The notes beneath the pieces are model-generated. The model was not told the origin of the DNA, searched no databases, and saw only the letters and a list, made by a program, of their open reading frames with translations. Of a stretch of DNA of 64,000 bases, positions 47,150-59,210 are shown piece by piece. The DNA lies in contig JAYKKT010000091.1 in the NCBI GenBank assembly GCA_036023115.1, forward strand, positions 33,632,501 through 33,696,500, in the 5' to 3' direction. The stretch comes from Brasenia schreberi (taxonomy: Eukaryota; Streptophyta; Magnoliopsida; Nymphaeales; Cabombaceae). Position 1 is the stretch's first letter. The number at the start of each line of letters is the position of its first letter. Made by a program: the position numbers and the translations under genes.

Positions 47150-48600
47150 CGTCCTTTCATTATGCAATCTAAGCAGATCTCTAGCTAACAAAAGAAGGAT
47201 ACGATTATCGGTATCATGGAGAACCATGCAAAGAAAATAAGAACGTTTGCTAAAAGAACGACAACGGCATGAAAATAAAGCTCTCTCTCTCTCCACACAC
47301 AGAAAGAGGCTGCAGCTTCAGAACACAGGACAGAGAAAAGAGGAACAGTACTTAATAAGTTAATCACGTTAACCTCAATATCTTTACGTCACACCCACTC
47401 AGATTTCATCACTTCTTCCTATCTCATTGATCTCATTAAGCACAGTATTCAAGACGCTCATTATTTTGTGAAGATATAAGATTAGCGTATCAGGAGAACT
47501 TTAGCAAGGGCGTTTTCGACATTCAGCGAAGAGGCTTAGGGCTCAGAGACCGATTAGGTTCAGGAAAAAGACCAGAGGAACTTGCGTACGAAAGGCATAG
47601 AAACAATGCGTAATTTCGATTTTGTGACCCTTTCCAAAAGCACGAAGTAAGGAACAAAAACGCCTTCCCTTTGTTCTCCTACACTGAAGGTTTGAGAATG
47701 AATGAAGACAGTAGACGCTTTTGCAGGAAAATATCATTCGATAGATACCCATGATCTGTAAAAAGAACCGACATCCTCCTTTCTCTTCAAGAAGAACAAT
47801 ACCGACTTGAAGCTTATATCACTAACAACGAGACGGGGAAGATAATACGGGCATGAAAAGCAGATGCCCAAATAAAGCAAAAGTTTTAAAAAATTCACTT
47901 AGCGAGAGTTCTGAAAAGAGGAAAAGAGAGAGGAACGAGGAGGAGATCATTATATGAGCCTTCGAATGGTTTAATTATTAAAGAAAATAAGATTATTAGG
48001 TCACAGCACATCTATTGATCTATGCCATCGATTCCCCAGCAACCAAACTCCTCAAGGACATGAAGAAACAAAACAGAAATGAAGGTTTTACCTCAAAACT
48101 AGTAAGACCAACAAAGACTTTTAAGGACCATGGAAGGAAGCAAGAAAAGGGAGGTCCTTCCATTCCACCCAAACACTGCCAGAAGACGTTTCTTCTAATG
48201 AGGGTTTGGCCGTGTTTCTGAACCCTTTTAGAGAGAGAGAGACTTACTTTGCTGCTTTCATCATACTAGAGAGAGAGAGAGCAGAAAAAGAAGGCACTCT
48301 GAGGGGTGTGGATTCGTGCTGCCTGAATGACGAGACTGACCTTACTTTTTTCAGTCAACTAACAGGATTGCCATCGTTGAGATCGCTGTCAGTTTGTTCT
48401 ACTTTTCCACCTTTGAGCTCAGAGACTCCTAGGGAGGGGAAAGCTTCTGTTCCTCTTAGTGAAGGCAGAAACGGGGCTTCCCTGCCTTGGAGAGAATTGC
48501 GGGCTAGACCACCCTTTTTGGCTCTGAACGTACAAGCCAGCTGCCTTCTTCGAGGATAGCTGCTTCTTGTCTGAGTTGCCTCTCTCATTTGCGCGCCTTT
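45975..48600 (-). other. Probable 5' leader and promoter region of BEL1-like gene
   Basis: Immediately upstream of the ATG, the minus strand reads gttgacag/aag/ATG, a plausible 3' splice site, so the leader probably contains an intron. Upstream are a TA microsatellite (47,100-47,147), CT/GA runs near 47,281 and 48,230-48,285, and a GC-richer stretch at 48,300-48,560 that could be the first leader exon. Several ATG-initiated minus-strand frames (such as 46,212-46,431 and 48,355-48,588) would be upstream ORFs if transcribed, but none is recognisable. Confidence 0.4.
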
Positions 48601-50255
48601 CTGTAGACTAAGAATTTTGGTGCTTCTCGTTGTTTCTCATGCATGATTTTCCCACCCTTAAATTCCACGACAGCAATAGGAATCTATCTCTTTTTCTTTT
48701 ACTAGTCTTTACCCAGCTCAAAAGGGGGAAAACCTCAAGCATTTCATGCTTCCCTAGGACAAGAAATATAGTTTGTTGATCGTCATGCAGATCGATCAAC
48801 ATGTATGCCACATATCTTCTTTTTTCTATGGTATATGGTATATGCTTCTTTGCTTGTTTGGTGTCTTGTATTATGCGTGAAGTCAAAGTTAAATGAAGAA
48901 TTTACGGAAATGTATATTGATATAGATATATGGTATGTGTTCATCGATACTGAAAATGTACCATATATGCTTTTTTGCTTATAAGGTTGTAGATTATATA
49001 CTTATTTCCTCATACATACGTACATAAGTAAATTTATATGCATTTATTGTATTGCTTATCCTTGGATCCCTTTGCCTTGACTTCAACTTCTCTTTATAGC
49101 TTTATGCAGAACAGCACAACATGCAAGCATCTTTCTCGTACTGGATCACCCTTCACAGAACAACCGGAGCGATCCACGAGCAAGGGAAGCGGATGTTCTT
49201 TTTGTGTCACACATTGCGGTTGCTGAGTCAACATGGTGAACCTTTTCATTGCTATAATGCGTCTTGCTCACCATGTTACGAAAGCTCGTAATGTAAATGA
49301 ATAGTTCTTTTAAACAAATTTGACTAAAAATACTTTTTTTCCAAAAGATCTGTTCGTATCTATATATTCAAATCGATGACGTATGAAAATGATTGCCTGA
49401 ATCATTTACTGTTCACTGCTTTAAGTGAAGCATGTGACTAATCATCATTAACTTTAAAAAAGTGGTACGCTAATCATCATTTTTAAATGTGAAAGAGTCA
49501 GAAGCAGGTGTGTGTGTTCGTTGTGACAGATAATCAATCCTTTATATCAAGAAAGTGGATTGTAGCGTCAGTGCGCATTTGTTTATGGATCCCAAAGGTC
49601 AACAAGTTAGTATCTTAATCACTTAATGTACAGTTACAGGTACGCGTATATCAGTCTAAAATATTACAAATAGTTGAACTGATAGGTTTCTAAATAGGAA
49701 CAAAGTATCTTCCAAGTCTTCAGCTAACCGATTTCTCAGTATTAGGTCTGTTACATTGTCATGTTGGTGTGGAAAAACTAAAATGGTAAACAATCTGCTT
49801 CTCACTGAAAATCTGAAGTTGGTAAGCAATCTGCAGCTTACAATCAGTAAAAGCAAAGATGATCCCCGGTGGTTATAAACATCAGGTTGGTAACAAAGTC
49901 AAAGAATTAAAACATTTAAACAGTGATTATTTATATATAAATTCCCTAGATAATCAAAGAAACCTTAGCATAAGGCAAGTTAATTTATATACAATATTCC
50001 CTTCATAGTAAAAAAGATCTGTTTGGGAGAAAGAGAAACCAAAATGGACGGCCATATGAAGCCACTTGACGATTGAAGGTTTACCAGATCTAGGAAAAAA
50101 GATAGTTTGGAGTCCAAAGTGGTGGGTCCATCAAAACATCATAGTCTTGGATCCTCTCCCAAATGCCAAGAAACAACATGACCAACACCGTACTCGCTTT
50201 GGAAAAGCACTCATTGGTCTTCGAGGGAACTCTTGGTTACTTGCTTTGAGATAAA
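48601..50255. other. Intergenic DNA
   Basis: No supported gene, repeat unit or RNA. Short open frames (for example 50,066-50,254 just before the Copia LTR) have no recognisable domain. Confidence 0.5.
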
Positions 50256-50260
50256 AAAAG
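50256..50260. repeat. Copia target-site duplication, left
   Basis: AAAAG directly precedes the 5' LTR and is repeated exactly at 55,733-55,737 after the 3' LTR. Confidence 0.75.
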
Positions 50261-50628
50261 TGTTACAATGAAATGGCCATTCTCGGCTTGGGTAACGGCT
50301 GGATTGGTCATCCAATCAGTATTTGAGGAGAGGCCGGTAACGACCATCCGTTATCGGAAAATTCGGTAACGACCATTCGTTACCTCTCCCAGACGAGAGA
50401 AGCCACGAGAGGAGAAAGCCAGACAACAGGGGAGCGGGTGCCTATAAAAAGGCAGTCATTTACAAAGTGATATGAGATTCACAGATATACAAAATACACA
50501 GAAAAACAGAGAATTACAATCGCCTGAAAAAACTCTCGTGTGGAAACCTCGCGACATCAACATCCGCTGCACTCACTGAATCTCCGACGACCCAGAAGAC
50601 CGAAAGGTAAGTACCGAAATCTCCCTCA
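50261..50628 (+). repeat. Copia 5' LTR (50-56 kb element)
   Basis: The LTR is 368 bp, starting TGTTACAATG and ending CTCCCTCA. It contains a TATA box in gcctataaaaaggc (about 50,440-50,453) and several TAACGG/CCGTTA words, two of them in the dyad ggtaacgaccattcgttacc. It is followed by G and the primer-binding site TGGTATCAGGG at 50,630. It aligns with 55,378-55,732 with scattered differences, most of them in the first 140 bases. Confidence 0.92.
50443..50450 (+). promoter_or_regulatory. LTR TATA box
   Basis: The word tataaaaa lies inside the short palindromic context gcctataaaaaggc. The same context is preserved in the 3' LTR (near 55,546), whereas the flanking LTR sequence has diverged. 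Confidence 0.6.
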
Positions 50629-50629
50629 G

Positions 50630-50641
50630 TGGTATCAGGGT
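50630..50641 (+). other. Primer-binding site, initiator tRNA-Met
   Basis: TGGTATCAGGGT starts one base after the LTR end and matches the tRNA-Met type site (TGGTATCAGAGC) at 10 of 12 positions. Confidence 0.75.
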
Positions 50642-51675
50642 CTGGTTCCCTGCAAAAAAAAAAACAAAGAGAAAAGGGTTAGAAAAAAAAAATTAAGAAA
50701 GAGAGAGAAGTCGGCGGTCGACAATCGGATAGGTAAGCCAGAGGTAAGCCGACGGAAAGCCCTAAAGGCAAAACCAGAGGCAAGCCGGAGGAAAGCCCCA
50801 AAAAGGTAAAACAACTACAAGCCGGAAAAAGCCCGAAGGTGAGACAGAAATAGCAAACGATGAACGGCGAGCAGCCGGCTTGAGTGCCTAAAAGAAGAAG
50901 AACCCGACAGCCGACTCCGACGGTCGGCCATCGGCCGAACCCCTCTCTCTCTCTCTGGAAAAATCCAGATCTGTAAAAGTTTTTTTTTTATTTTTTCGCT
51001 TTTATAGCGATACAAATAAAATAAATTTTAAAAAAAAAACTGCGGTTTTGAGAAAACTGCAACGGGAAAACCAACATTTTTCAAAACCGTCGTCGGTTTC
51101 CCGAAAACCACCAGCGGTTTTCTAAAACCGCCAGTGGTTTCAGAAAACTGCCTCTGGTTTTGAGAGAGAAAGACAGAACTGCCCCCCGTCGTTTTCTGAT
51201 TATTACAAAATTGTCATGGTAAAAGGATAGGTTTACCCCTTGGCCGTTTTTGAAAATTACAAAAATATCGGAGGTTGTTAATTTACGGTATTATCCAACC
51301 GGTTTGGAAAATATTTTTTCTGCCATTTAGTTAAAGGACAGGTTTACTCCTGTTCCTTTTAGAAAATTATAGATTCGCCCTAAGAGTTAAAATTACGATT
51401 TTAACCCTGATCAGTTGTGAATTTTACAAGAATACCAAATAGTGATTTTATGTGTTTGTCCTTGTGATTTTATAAAAATACAAAAAGAGACAAATAAGTA
51501 AAATTACAGATTTATCCTTTGGTATTTGTTTAAGGGTTTAGAGGTAGAAAAACCCTTAGGAAAATTATTAGTTTTTTCAATTCTGCATCAAGTTAACGTG
51601 TTTCTTGCTCTGTGTTTTTCTTTGTTTCCTTTAGAAAGAAAAAGACCACTTACTTAATATTTTTGCTAAACAAAA

Positions 51676-54600
51676 ATGAGTTCAAGGATATGTGTATCCG
51701 AACTAGCAAAAACAGAAAAACTAAAGGGTATAAACTTCTACACATGGAAGAGAAGAATCTCGTTAGCTCTAACACTAGAAGGTATAGAGTATGTGTTAAA
51801 GGAAACAGTGCGTCCTCAACCACCAGACGCAAATCAACAACAGTTAGAAATGTATAAAACATTTCTAAAAGACGATACCATAGCAAGAACTGTAATGTTA
51901 ACTTATATGGAGGATGACCTGATTAGAGTCTTTGAAGAATTTGAGACTACAAAAGAGTTGTTTGACTCGTTAACAACTAAGTATGATACAACTGTAAAGT
52001 TGCATGTGCAGTAGCTACGACAAAACAACTCTTTTAGATTGAAAGAAGAAAAAAATGTAGTAGAACATATAAATCATATGCTGGTAATGGCTAGGGATTT
52101 AGCCGTAACAAAATCAGTCATCCCCGAACCAATGCAGATATCAACTATAGTGAACAGTCTACCTCCATCATGGAATATGGTCACCACTGCTTTAAGGTTA
52201 GGGCCTGAAATCAACCTTTCAGAATTGTCCCTAAAGCTAGCAATTGAGCAAGAACACATGCTCAAAAACAAAAAGAAAAAACTAGTAGTGGTCTAGGATG
52301 AGTTGGCATTTAGCTCCAAATTCAACCAGAAAATGAAACCAAATAAAAAGTTTGGCAAGAATAACAAGAAAGACGGTCAAGCTTTTAAGAAATCACAAGA
52401 AACCGCTTCTCGGATCAAGTGCTTCAACTGTGGAAAGATGGGGCACTAAAAGAGGCATTGTCGCAACAAGAAAGGTGGAGGAAACAACCACAGCGTGGAT
52501 AATCGAAGAAGCAGGACATAATCTATATAATTTCAGAGTGCTTATACTTGGATCACCCAGTTACAGGTTGGTGGATAGACTCCGAAGCTACAAGACACAT
52601 CTCAAAAACCAAGGAAGGGGCAATTGATCTAAAGGAATATCAACCCGGAGAACATCGTGTGTACACGAGAAACTGTACATTTTTATTTGTTTTGGGTATT
52701 GGATCTTTTATGATATTTGTACAAGGCAAACCAATTGTATTGACTGATGTGTTAATTGTGTCATCCATAAGACGCAATCTGGTCTCGGTTCTTGCCTTAG
52801 TAAAGAAAGGTTTTGAAGTTAGGTTTGTACCTAATAAGGTAATTGTGGGAAAACATGGGAGAATCTTGTTCTCAAGAGAATTTGATATAGAACATAGATT
52901 GTTTAAGTTATCCGATAATGAAAGTCATCAATCTTCTGTTTATATTGAAAGTGCCTTTTCTGTTGATGTGAATATGTGGCATAAACGCCTAGGGCATATA
53001 AGTCTGAAAAAGTTGAGGAAATTATCCAACTTTGACTTATTACCCGAATTTGAGGAAAAGACTTTCAACAAATGTGAAGTTTGCATACAAGGAAAAATGA
53101 CAAGGAAAGTCTTTCCCAAAGAAACAAAAAGGGCAACAACCCTGTTAGAGATTATTCACACAGATTTATGTGGACCTTTCAAAGTAAAGACTCATCGAGG
53201 AAAGGGTTACTTTATAACTTTTATCGATGATTACTCTAGATATATGTATATATATCTTTTAGCACATAAATCAGATGCACTTGAAGCATTTAAAGAATAT
53301 AAACAAGAAGTGGAAAATCAATTGGGGCATACTATCAAAGTCTTGAGATTAGACAGAGGAAGTGAGTATACCTCAGCGGAATTTTTAGAATTCTGTAAAG
53401 ACTTTGGTATTACTAAGCAAAATACAATGCCTAGAACACCTCAACAAAATGGTGTAGCTGAAAGATACAATAGAACCTTATTGAATATGACAAGGTCTAT
53501 GATTATCGATGCCTCTCTACCAAGGGTCTTTTGGGGAGAAGCGATAAATACAGCTATTTACGTACTCAACAGAGTACCATGTAAAGTTGTGTTCACTACA
53601 CCATATGAGATGTAGTTTAGGAGAAAACCCAACCTAGGTCATCTCAAGAGATGGGGATGAATTGCACATGTCAAGATCCTTGAACAGTCTAGAGATAAAC
53701 TAGACAGTAGGTCCTTAAGGTGTATATTTATTGGATATTCAAAAGGTTCAAAAGGATATTGGTTCTATCATAAGGACCAAGGACTCATTGAAAGCAGAGA
53801 TGTAGAATTCTTAGAAGATTCTAAGAATGACATCTTGGAAAACAATGAAGAGTATGTTGATGATTTGGTAAATTTTGACCAATCATCTTTTGAGCCCATA
53901 GAAGAACTTCCTGAAACTATCGATACCTTAATTGGATATAAGAGGCCAAGAGCCACTCCATCCTATTTAAAGGATTATCACACTTATCTCTCAAAAGAAG
54001 TGTGTAATTTGATAGATTTAGATAAATTGATTGATAAATTAACTTATCAGCAAGCAATGAATTCATCAGAAGCAACAGACTGGGAGAAAGTGTATAGGTT
54101 GAAAAAATCCCTATATGGCCTAAAACAGTCACCTCACCAATGGTATTTGACTTTTCAAAATGCCATTATAGAACTTGGGTTTGTGGCTAACAAACTTGAT
54201 TACTATGTTTATGTTTGGAACAGTGGGAGCCACTTTGTCATCTTATCTTTGTATGTCGATGACATATTGTTGACTGGAAATGACAATGAAATGATTGTCA
54301 AAACCAAGTCATGGTTGAACTCTAAGTTTGAAATGAAAGATATGGGAGAAACATCCTATATCCTGGGTATAAAGATCTCTCGAGATAGAGGATCTAGACT
54401 CTTATGCTTGAGTCAAGAGAGATATATAGACTATATCCTCAAGAAGTTCAAAATGGGTGAATGCAAGTCTGCAGATACACCTGTTGCAAAAGGGGTGAAA
54501 CTAAGTAAGGCTGATTGTCCTGGTGAAGGAGACGATAAGCCTAATGTTCCTTATGCTCAAGCTGTTGGCAGCTTAATGTATGTTACAAGACTTGATATCA

Positions 54601-55214
54601 GCTTTGTTGTTGGTCTTGTTAGTAGATATCAAGGTAATCCAGGTTGACAGCATTGGATAGTTGTAAAAAGGATTTTAAGATATCTGAAAGGATCAAAGGA
54701 CTTGAAACTATGTTTTCAAGTAAATGAACTAGAAGTGATAGGATACTCAGACGCTGACTTTGCTGAGAGCAAAGATGACAACAAATAAACCTCAAGACAA
54801 ATATTCTTATTTGGAGGTGATGCTATTTTTTGGGCATATAAGAAACAGGGCTGTGTAGCATTGCATACATAGGAAGATGAGTAGTATATTGCTTGTTGTA
54901 TGGCTGCAACAAGTGCTGTTTGGATAAGCCGCTTCATACGTGATTTGAAGTTGGAAATAACAGATGAGCCGGTGGTTATCTATTGCGATAACAATGCAGC
55001 AATTACTTTTATTAAGAGTAGAGCAGATTGCTCAAAAAGTAAGCATATAATGGTAAAATACCACTATGTTCATGATATGGTTATGAGAAAGGAAATATCC
55101 ATCTCATACATGCAAACAGAAGACATGTTGGTAGACCCCTTAACCAAAGACATAACGAAAGAACTCTTCTCAAAACATGTTAGAAACATAGGTTTGAGAT
55201 ATGTTGTTGTATAG
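51676..55214 (+). pseudogene. Copia gag-pol polyprotein with stops and an in-frame RT deletion
   Basis: Gag starts MSSRICVSELAKTEKL at 51,676. There are stops after HVQ (52,014) and after KLVVV (52,296). The zinc knuckle reads CFNCGKMGH-stop-KRHC near 52,430. The protease has DSEATRHIS (normally DSGA) near 52,574. GAG-pre-integrase and integrase are open to 53,615, with WHKRLGHISLKKL, HTDLCGPFKV, FITFIDDYSRYMYIYL and TPQQNGVAERYNRTL. After a stop, the RT/RNase H frame runs from about 53,660 to 55,214. At 54,081 DW is joined directly to EKVYRLKKSLYGLKQSP, so about 120 RT residues, including the first catalytic Asp, are missing in frame. LYVDDILLTG (near 54,255) and the RNase H segment VIYCDNNAAITF remain. 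Confidence 0.9.
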
Positions 55215-55367
55215 GTAAATAACCATGCAACGGGTGATTTGTTGTGTAGGGAAATAACCACACAACAGGTTCTGATTGCAATAGTAATTAGAAATCGACA
55301 TAACTAGTGAAAACCCCGGGAAAGTGGGAGGAAAACCAATATGTCGATACACTTGGCTCGAATGACC

Positions 55368-55377
55368 AAGTGGGAGA
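55368..55377 (+). other. Polypurine tract
   Basis: aagtgggaga lies immediately before the 3' LTR. The same tract precedes the 3' LTRs at 16,215 and at 28,256 (minus strand), tying the three Copia elements together. Confidence 0.7.
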
Positions 55378-55732
55378 TGTTACAATGAAATGACCATTTT
55401 CGGCTCGAGCCATCCGTTACTTGAGGAGAGACCGGATAAGTAACGGACAGTCGTTACTGAAAAATCCGATAACGGCCATCCGTTACCTCTCCCAAATGAG
55501 GGAAGCCACAAGAGGAGAAAGTCAGACGACGGAGGAGCGGGTGCCTATAAAAAGGCAGTCATTTACAAGGTGATATGAGATTCACAGATATACATAATAC
55601 ACAGAAAAACATAGAAATATAGTCGTCTGAGAAAACCCTCGTATGGAAACCTCACGACATAAATATCCGCTACGCTCACTGAATATCCGGTGACCCAGAA
55701 GACCAAAAGGTAAGCTTCGAAATCCCACTTCA
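55378..55732 (+). repeat. Copia 3' LTR (50-56 kb element)
   Basis: The LTR is 355 bp, from TGTTACAATG to CACTTCA. It contains four TAACGG/CCGTTA words (in catccgttac, agtaacggac, gataacggcc and catccgttac) and the TATA context gcctataaaaaggc. Confidence 0.92.
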
Positions 55733-55737
55733 AAAAG
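55733..55737. repeat. Copia target-site duplication, right
   Basis: AAAAG directly follows the 3' LTR and matches 50,256-50,260. Confidence 0.75.
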
Positions 55738-55927
55738 TTGCAGTAAGCGGCCAGCATAATTATGGCAGAAGCCACTATCAGCCACCCAAATCACCATACT
55801 CCACTTGGAGTATGCCAACCGTCCATCAAAACGGACGGCAGATCCGGCCATACTCACACACATCGCTCTACTGTTTTCACCGGCCTTCCTTCACACACAC
55901 TCGCACACATATAGAGAGAGAGAAAGA

Positions 55928-56005
55928 CCGTCATTCTTCTCCAGTAGAATCTCTCTATGTATATATACATGAATACGGATACTGTAAACTGGAGAAGAAT
56001 GACGG
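55928..56005. repeat. Perfect 18-bp inverted repeat (hairpin)
   Basis: The left arm ccgtcattcttctccagt (55,928-55,945) is the exact reverse complement of the right arm actggagaagaatgacgg (55,988-56,005), with a 42-base loop. It could be a small foldback element or an RNA hairpin. No flanking target duplication was seen. Confidence 0.85.
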
Positions 56006-59000
56006 GTAGGACAGGATGGTGGTATAGTCGAAGTTGTGGACGGTAATAGTGTCATTACGTACGGCCGACTGCCATCGGGAGCTGCAGAACCTACGTTCAA
56101 GGGCTGGCCGGCTTTCAGACCTCCCTGTATCGAACTGGGTGTTCTAAAATGACCAAAATAGCCTTTTAGCCCTGGATTTCTGTACTACTCTAGAGATAGA
56201 AAGAGGGGGGATTGGAGAAGGAGGGTGGTGAAGGGACGATGATGACGTCATTGTGTAGCAGATGGCTTTCGGCTGCAGCAGCTCCACTGTATCTTTTGCT
56301 TGAAGAAGGCGTGCTTGATCTTGTTAAGACTTCAGAGAGAAAGAAATAAATGAATGAACGGAGAGAGAGAAAGAGGCATGGATTAAACCGCGCATGTGGT
56401 GACGGGACGGCGTCTCTTAACCCCGGGCGTCAGAGAGAAAGAGAGAGATGGCGTACAATAATTGCCGAAATCCAATACAGAGGAATTGATGATACACGCG
56501 CACGAACTCAAGGACTGCCTCCTCCTGCTGCTGCTATGACAACAGTGGCGTCATCGAACGTCGCCTGCCTGTAGAAGTTGCCGAGAGAGAGAGGGAAGCG
56601 GTCTCGGCCTTCCTGCACTTCTTCTTTGGTATCGAGACCACGGTGAAAGCAAGTGGCTGGCTGCTAGAGCGTGCTGTGCACGCGAGACAGAACGCGTACA
56701 TTTGATGGAAACAACCTCGCAAACCACGAATGCCCGCTACCCATAACCAAAACCTTGTGGGAGAGTAAGTAAAATGCATTCAGTTGCTTTGCTAATGGGT
56801 TGATGGTGTCCGAAGTGTTAAGCATCATGAATTTAGATATTCGTCCGGTTGCATCTGCCGAAGCCTGACTTCTCTACAAGAAGTAAAGCTTTTGTAGTGA
56901 AAGTTATTAGCCATAAAACGCTTGCTTGGAAACAAAATTAGAGAATAATGATTGGGCATTAATTTTTTCATAAAATGGAAATAAATAAAATTATTGTGTT
57001 GCCTTACTTAATGATCTGCCTACTTTAAATGAAATGCTTGACTCATGAAATTTAAAGCTAATAAGGTTCTGCATTCTTTAATTTTTTATGCATGGTGCCC
57101 ATGTATCATTACGTCCGTACAATTGATCATACTAAATCATCTTTCTTTAATAATCTTCAACAGTTCCATAAAGGAGATGGATAATTGAGACTAAAAAGCG
57201 AAATGTGGCTTTATAAGTCGAATACAACTTGTAAAAGTATATAAAACCGTGTTTTTTTGCTTTTTAATATCAACCATCCACTCATTCGATTCGATGCAAC
57301 AGATGAGATTACTAAGAACAATTCAGTATGATTGTTTATACACAACGCATACATACAGGTATATATATAGTCTATGCATACACTCATTCATGCTTGAATC
57401 TGTAAAAATATTTTCACTCTTTCATGGGCTTGACTAATGACAGAGATTAGAATTTAAAAAGTGTTTTAAATGTTAAGTATAAAAATATAATGATTTTTTT
57501 TTATTTTTAAAATCCAAATCTTTATTGTTAATTATTGATTGAATGACAGAGATCTTTGAGTAGATTTAATTATAGATAAATGTGTGAATATATCAATTTC
57601 TCTCTATATATATATACCCAATATTATATTGTGATCGGAAACTATTAGAATCATCCTCAGCGGTCTATTCTAGTCAAATTAATTGCCATATACTCGATCA
57701 ATTGCCGGCTAATTGTGGGCGAAGGGTCTGAGTAACATATTTCTTGTCCTTTTTCGTTTATGAGAACAACCCATTTCTTGCAAAAGGCATATTGCCTAGA
57801 TTAGAAGGATATTTCGCATGCCTCTTTGCTTCCACAAGTCACTGCAATAGGACTTACAAGAATCCATGGATCAACCCTACAGAAAACTTCCGAGTGTTTT
57901 ATAGATATGAAGAAAAAGAAGAATGTTCAAGAAGACTATAGTTGAATTTCAAGATCCATAATACTCTGATTTTCTGAAAACCGTCATTCAATTTCATCCG
58001 ACTTTCTCCTAGACAAGGCCAGTTCAAAACCAAAGCAGCGGTTTGGACCAGTTCCTAATCGAACTGGACTTAAATCCAAAACCGAACCCAGAACCCCCAG
58101 CTTGGTTCAAATTCCACCTTTTGTGGAACCAAAACTGGAACAAGCAGTTCAACCATTTTATAATTTTAATTTTATAATAATTTTTGGGTTTAAATGGTTT
58201 GATACTCAAATTGAAACCTAAACCGGGACAGGAATCAACCAAGTCCCAGTTTGGTTCTGGTTTCTGGTTCTAGGAGAACCTGAGCCAATGGTTTGGAATC
58301 CGCTTTACCCGGGAAGCCGGCCATATCTACCTTCCCCTATCACCAAATTATTTTTCAGATCGGCCACTGACTAAACTGATGCTATTCGATAGAATTTATA
58401 AGGAACATCTTCCCTTATATATTTATATGTTAAATAGACTTCAACAGACATGGTTTTAATTTCCACGTTCCCAGCCTCATTGAGCTTAGAAGATTGCTAA
58501 AATAGTTCTGAGAGATGTGGGAAGGATCAGGAAACCATTTTCCAAAAATGTTTTTATGAAGGATTTTTTTTAAAATGTGCTTTGTCCTTTGTATATACCT
58601 TATTACTATCGGAGTAATATGACAAACTATACGATAGCTTAGCGATTCTGCTGAACTTGTCTGCCTCAGTCACCACTAAAGACAATCTATCAATCGAAGA
58701 TAATTATGAATCAAATTTTTCCAGAAGTCGTAGTTTAGAATATGATCATCAAAGCTCAGTGTACCAGTATCATCAATCTGCAGTAAATAGCCGAAGCAAC
58801 CTGCATTTGCTTTACTGTTATAATGCGTTTGGCCTCTTTGCTGTTCTGCTGCTATTGTTTCAAGAGCTTTTTCTGCACCTCCCTTTGTAACCTTATAAGC
58901 AAGAGTAGGGATGAATACATCGATCTGTATAATCTCCTTGAACCCTATCAATCATCTCATAGGGAAAGACACCCTTGAAGTAAGAGAGTCCATACATTAA

Positions 59001-59066
59001 GGAGCAAATCCAAAATAACGGTATCGCTTCCCACCACTCTGATAGGGTTTCCGTACAAATTAAACA

Positions 59067-59111
<45 letters not shown>

Positions 59112-59150
59112 CCATTCTCAAGTGTATCAATATAAGTCTTTAAAATTAAA
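56006..59150. other. Intergenic DNA
   Basis: A GC-richer stretch at 56,200-56,750 includes a palindromic TGACGTCA (56,243-56,250), a bZIP-type site, but no gene was recognised beside it. An AACCGG-rich repeat lies at about 58,015-58,330 and TA runs near 57,600 and 59,070-59,108. A minus-strand open stretch of 91 codons (58,676-58,951, containing LAYKVTKGGAEKALETIAAE) has protein-like composition but no identified family. Confidence 0.4.
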
Positions 59151-59156
59151 AATGAT

Positions 59157-59210
<54 letters not shown>

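Larger units (their letters stand above)
50261..55732 (+). mobile_element. Copia LTR retrotransposon with intact ends
   Basis: Complete ends are present: two LTRs, an initiator tRNA-Met primer-binding site, a polypurine tract (ccaagtgggaga before 55,378), and a perfect AAAAG target duplication. The interior has a leader (50,642-51,675), then gag, zinc knuckle, protease, integrase, RT and RNase H in the Copia order. The polyprotein is interrupted by several stops and lacks part of RT, so the element cannot move by itself. Confidence 0.92.

Noticed and set aside
48206..48588. Open frames on both strands near 48.2-48.6 kb
   Set aside because: Better explained as GC-rich leader or promoter sequence of the minus-strand BEL1-like gene; no domain seen.
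58676..58951. Minus-strand frame with LAYKVTKGGAEKALETIAAE
   Set aside because: The VTKGG-type word briefly suggested a short-chain dehydrogenase, but the downstream sequence does not continue such a domain and no cofactor motif is present.
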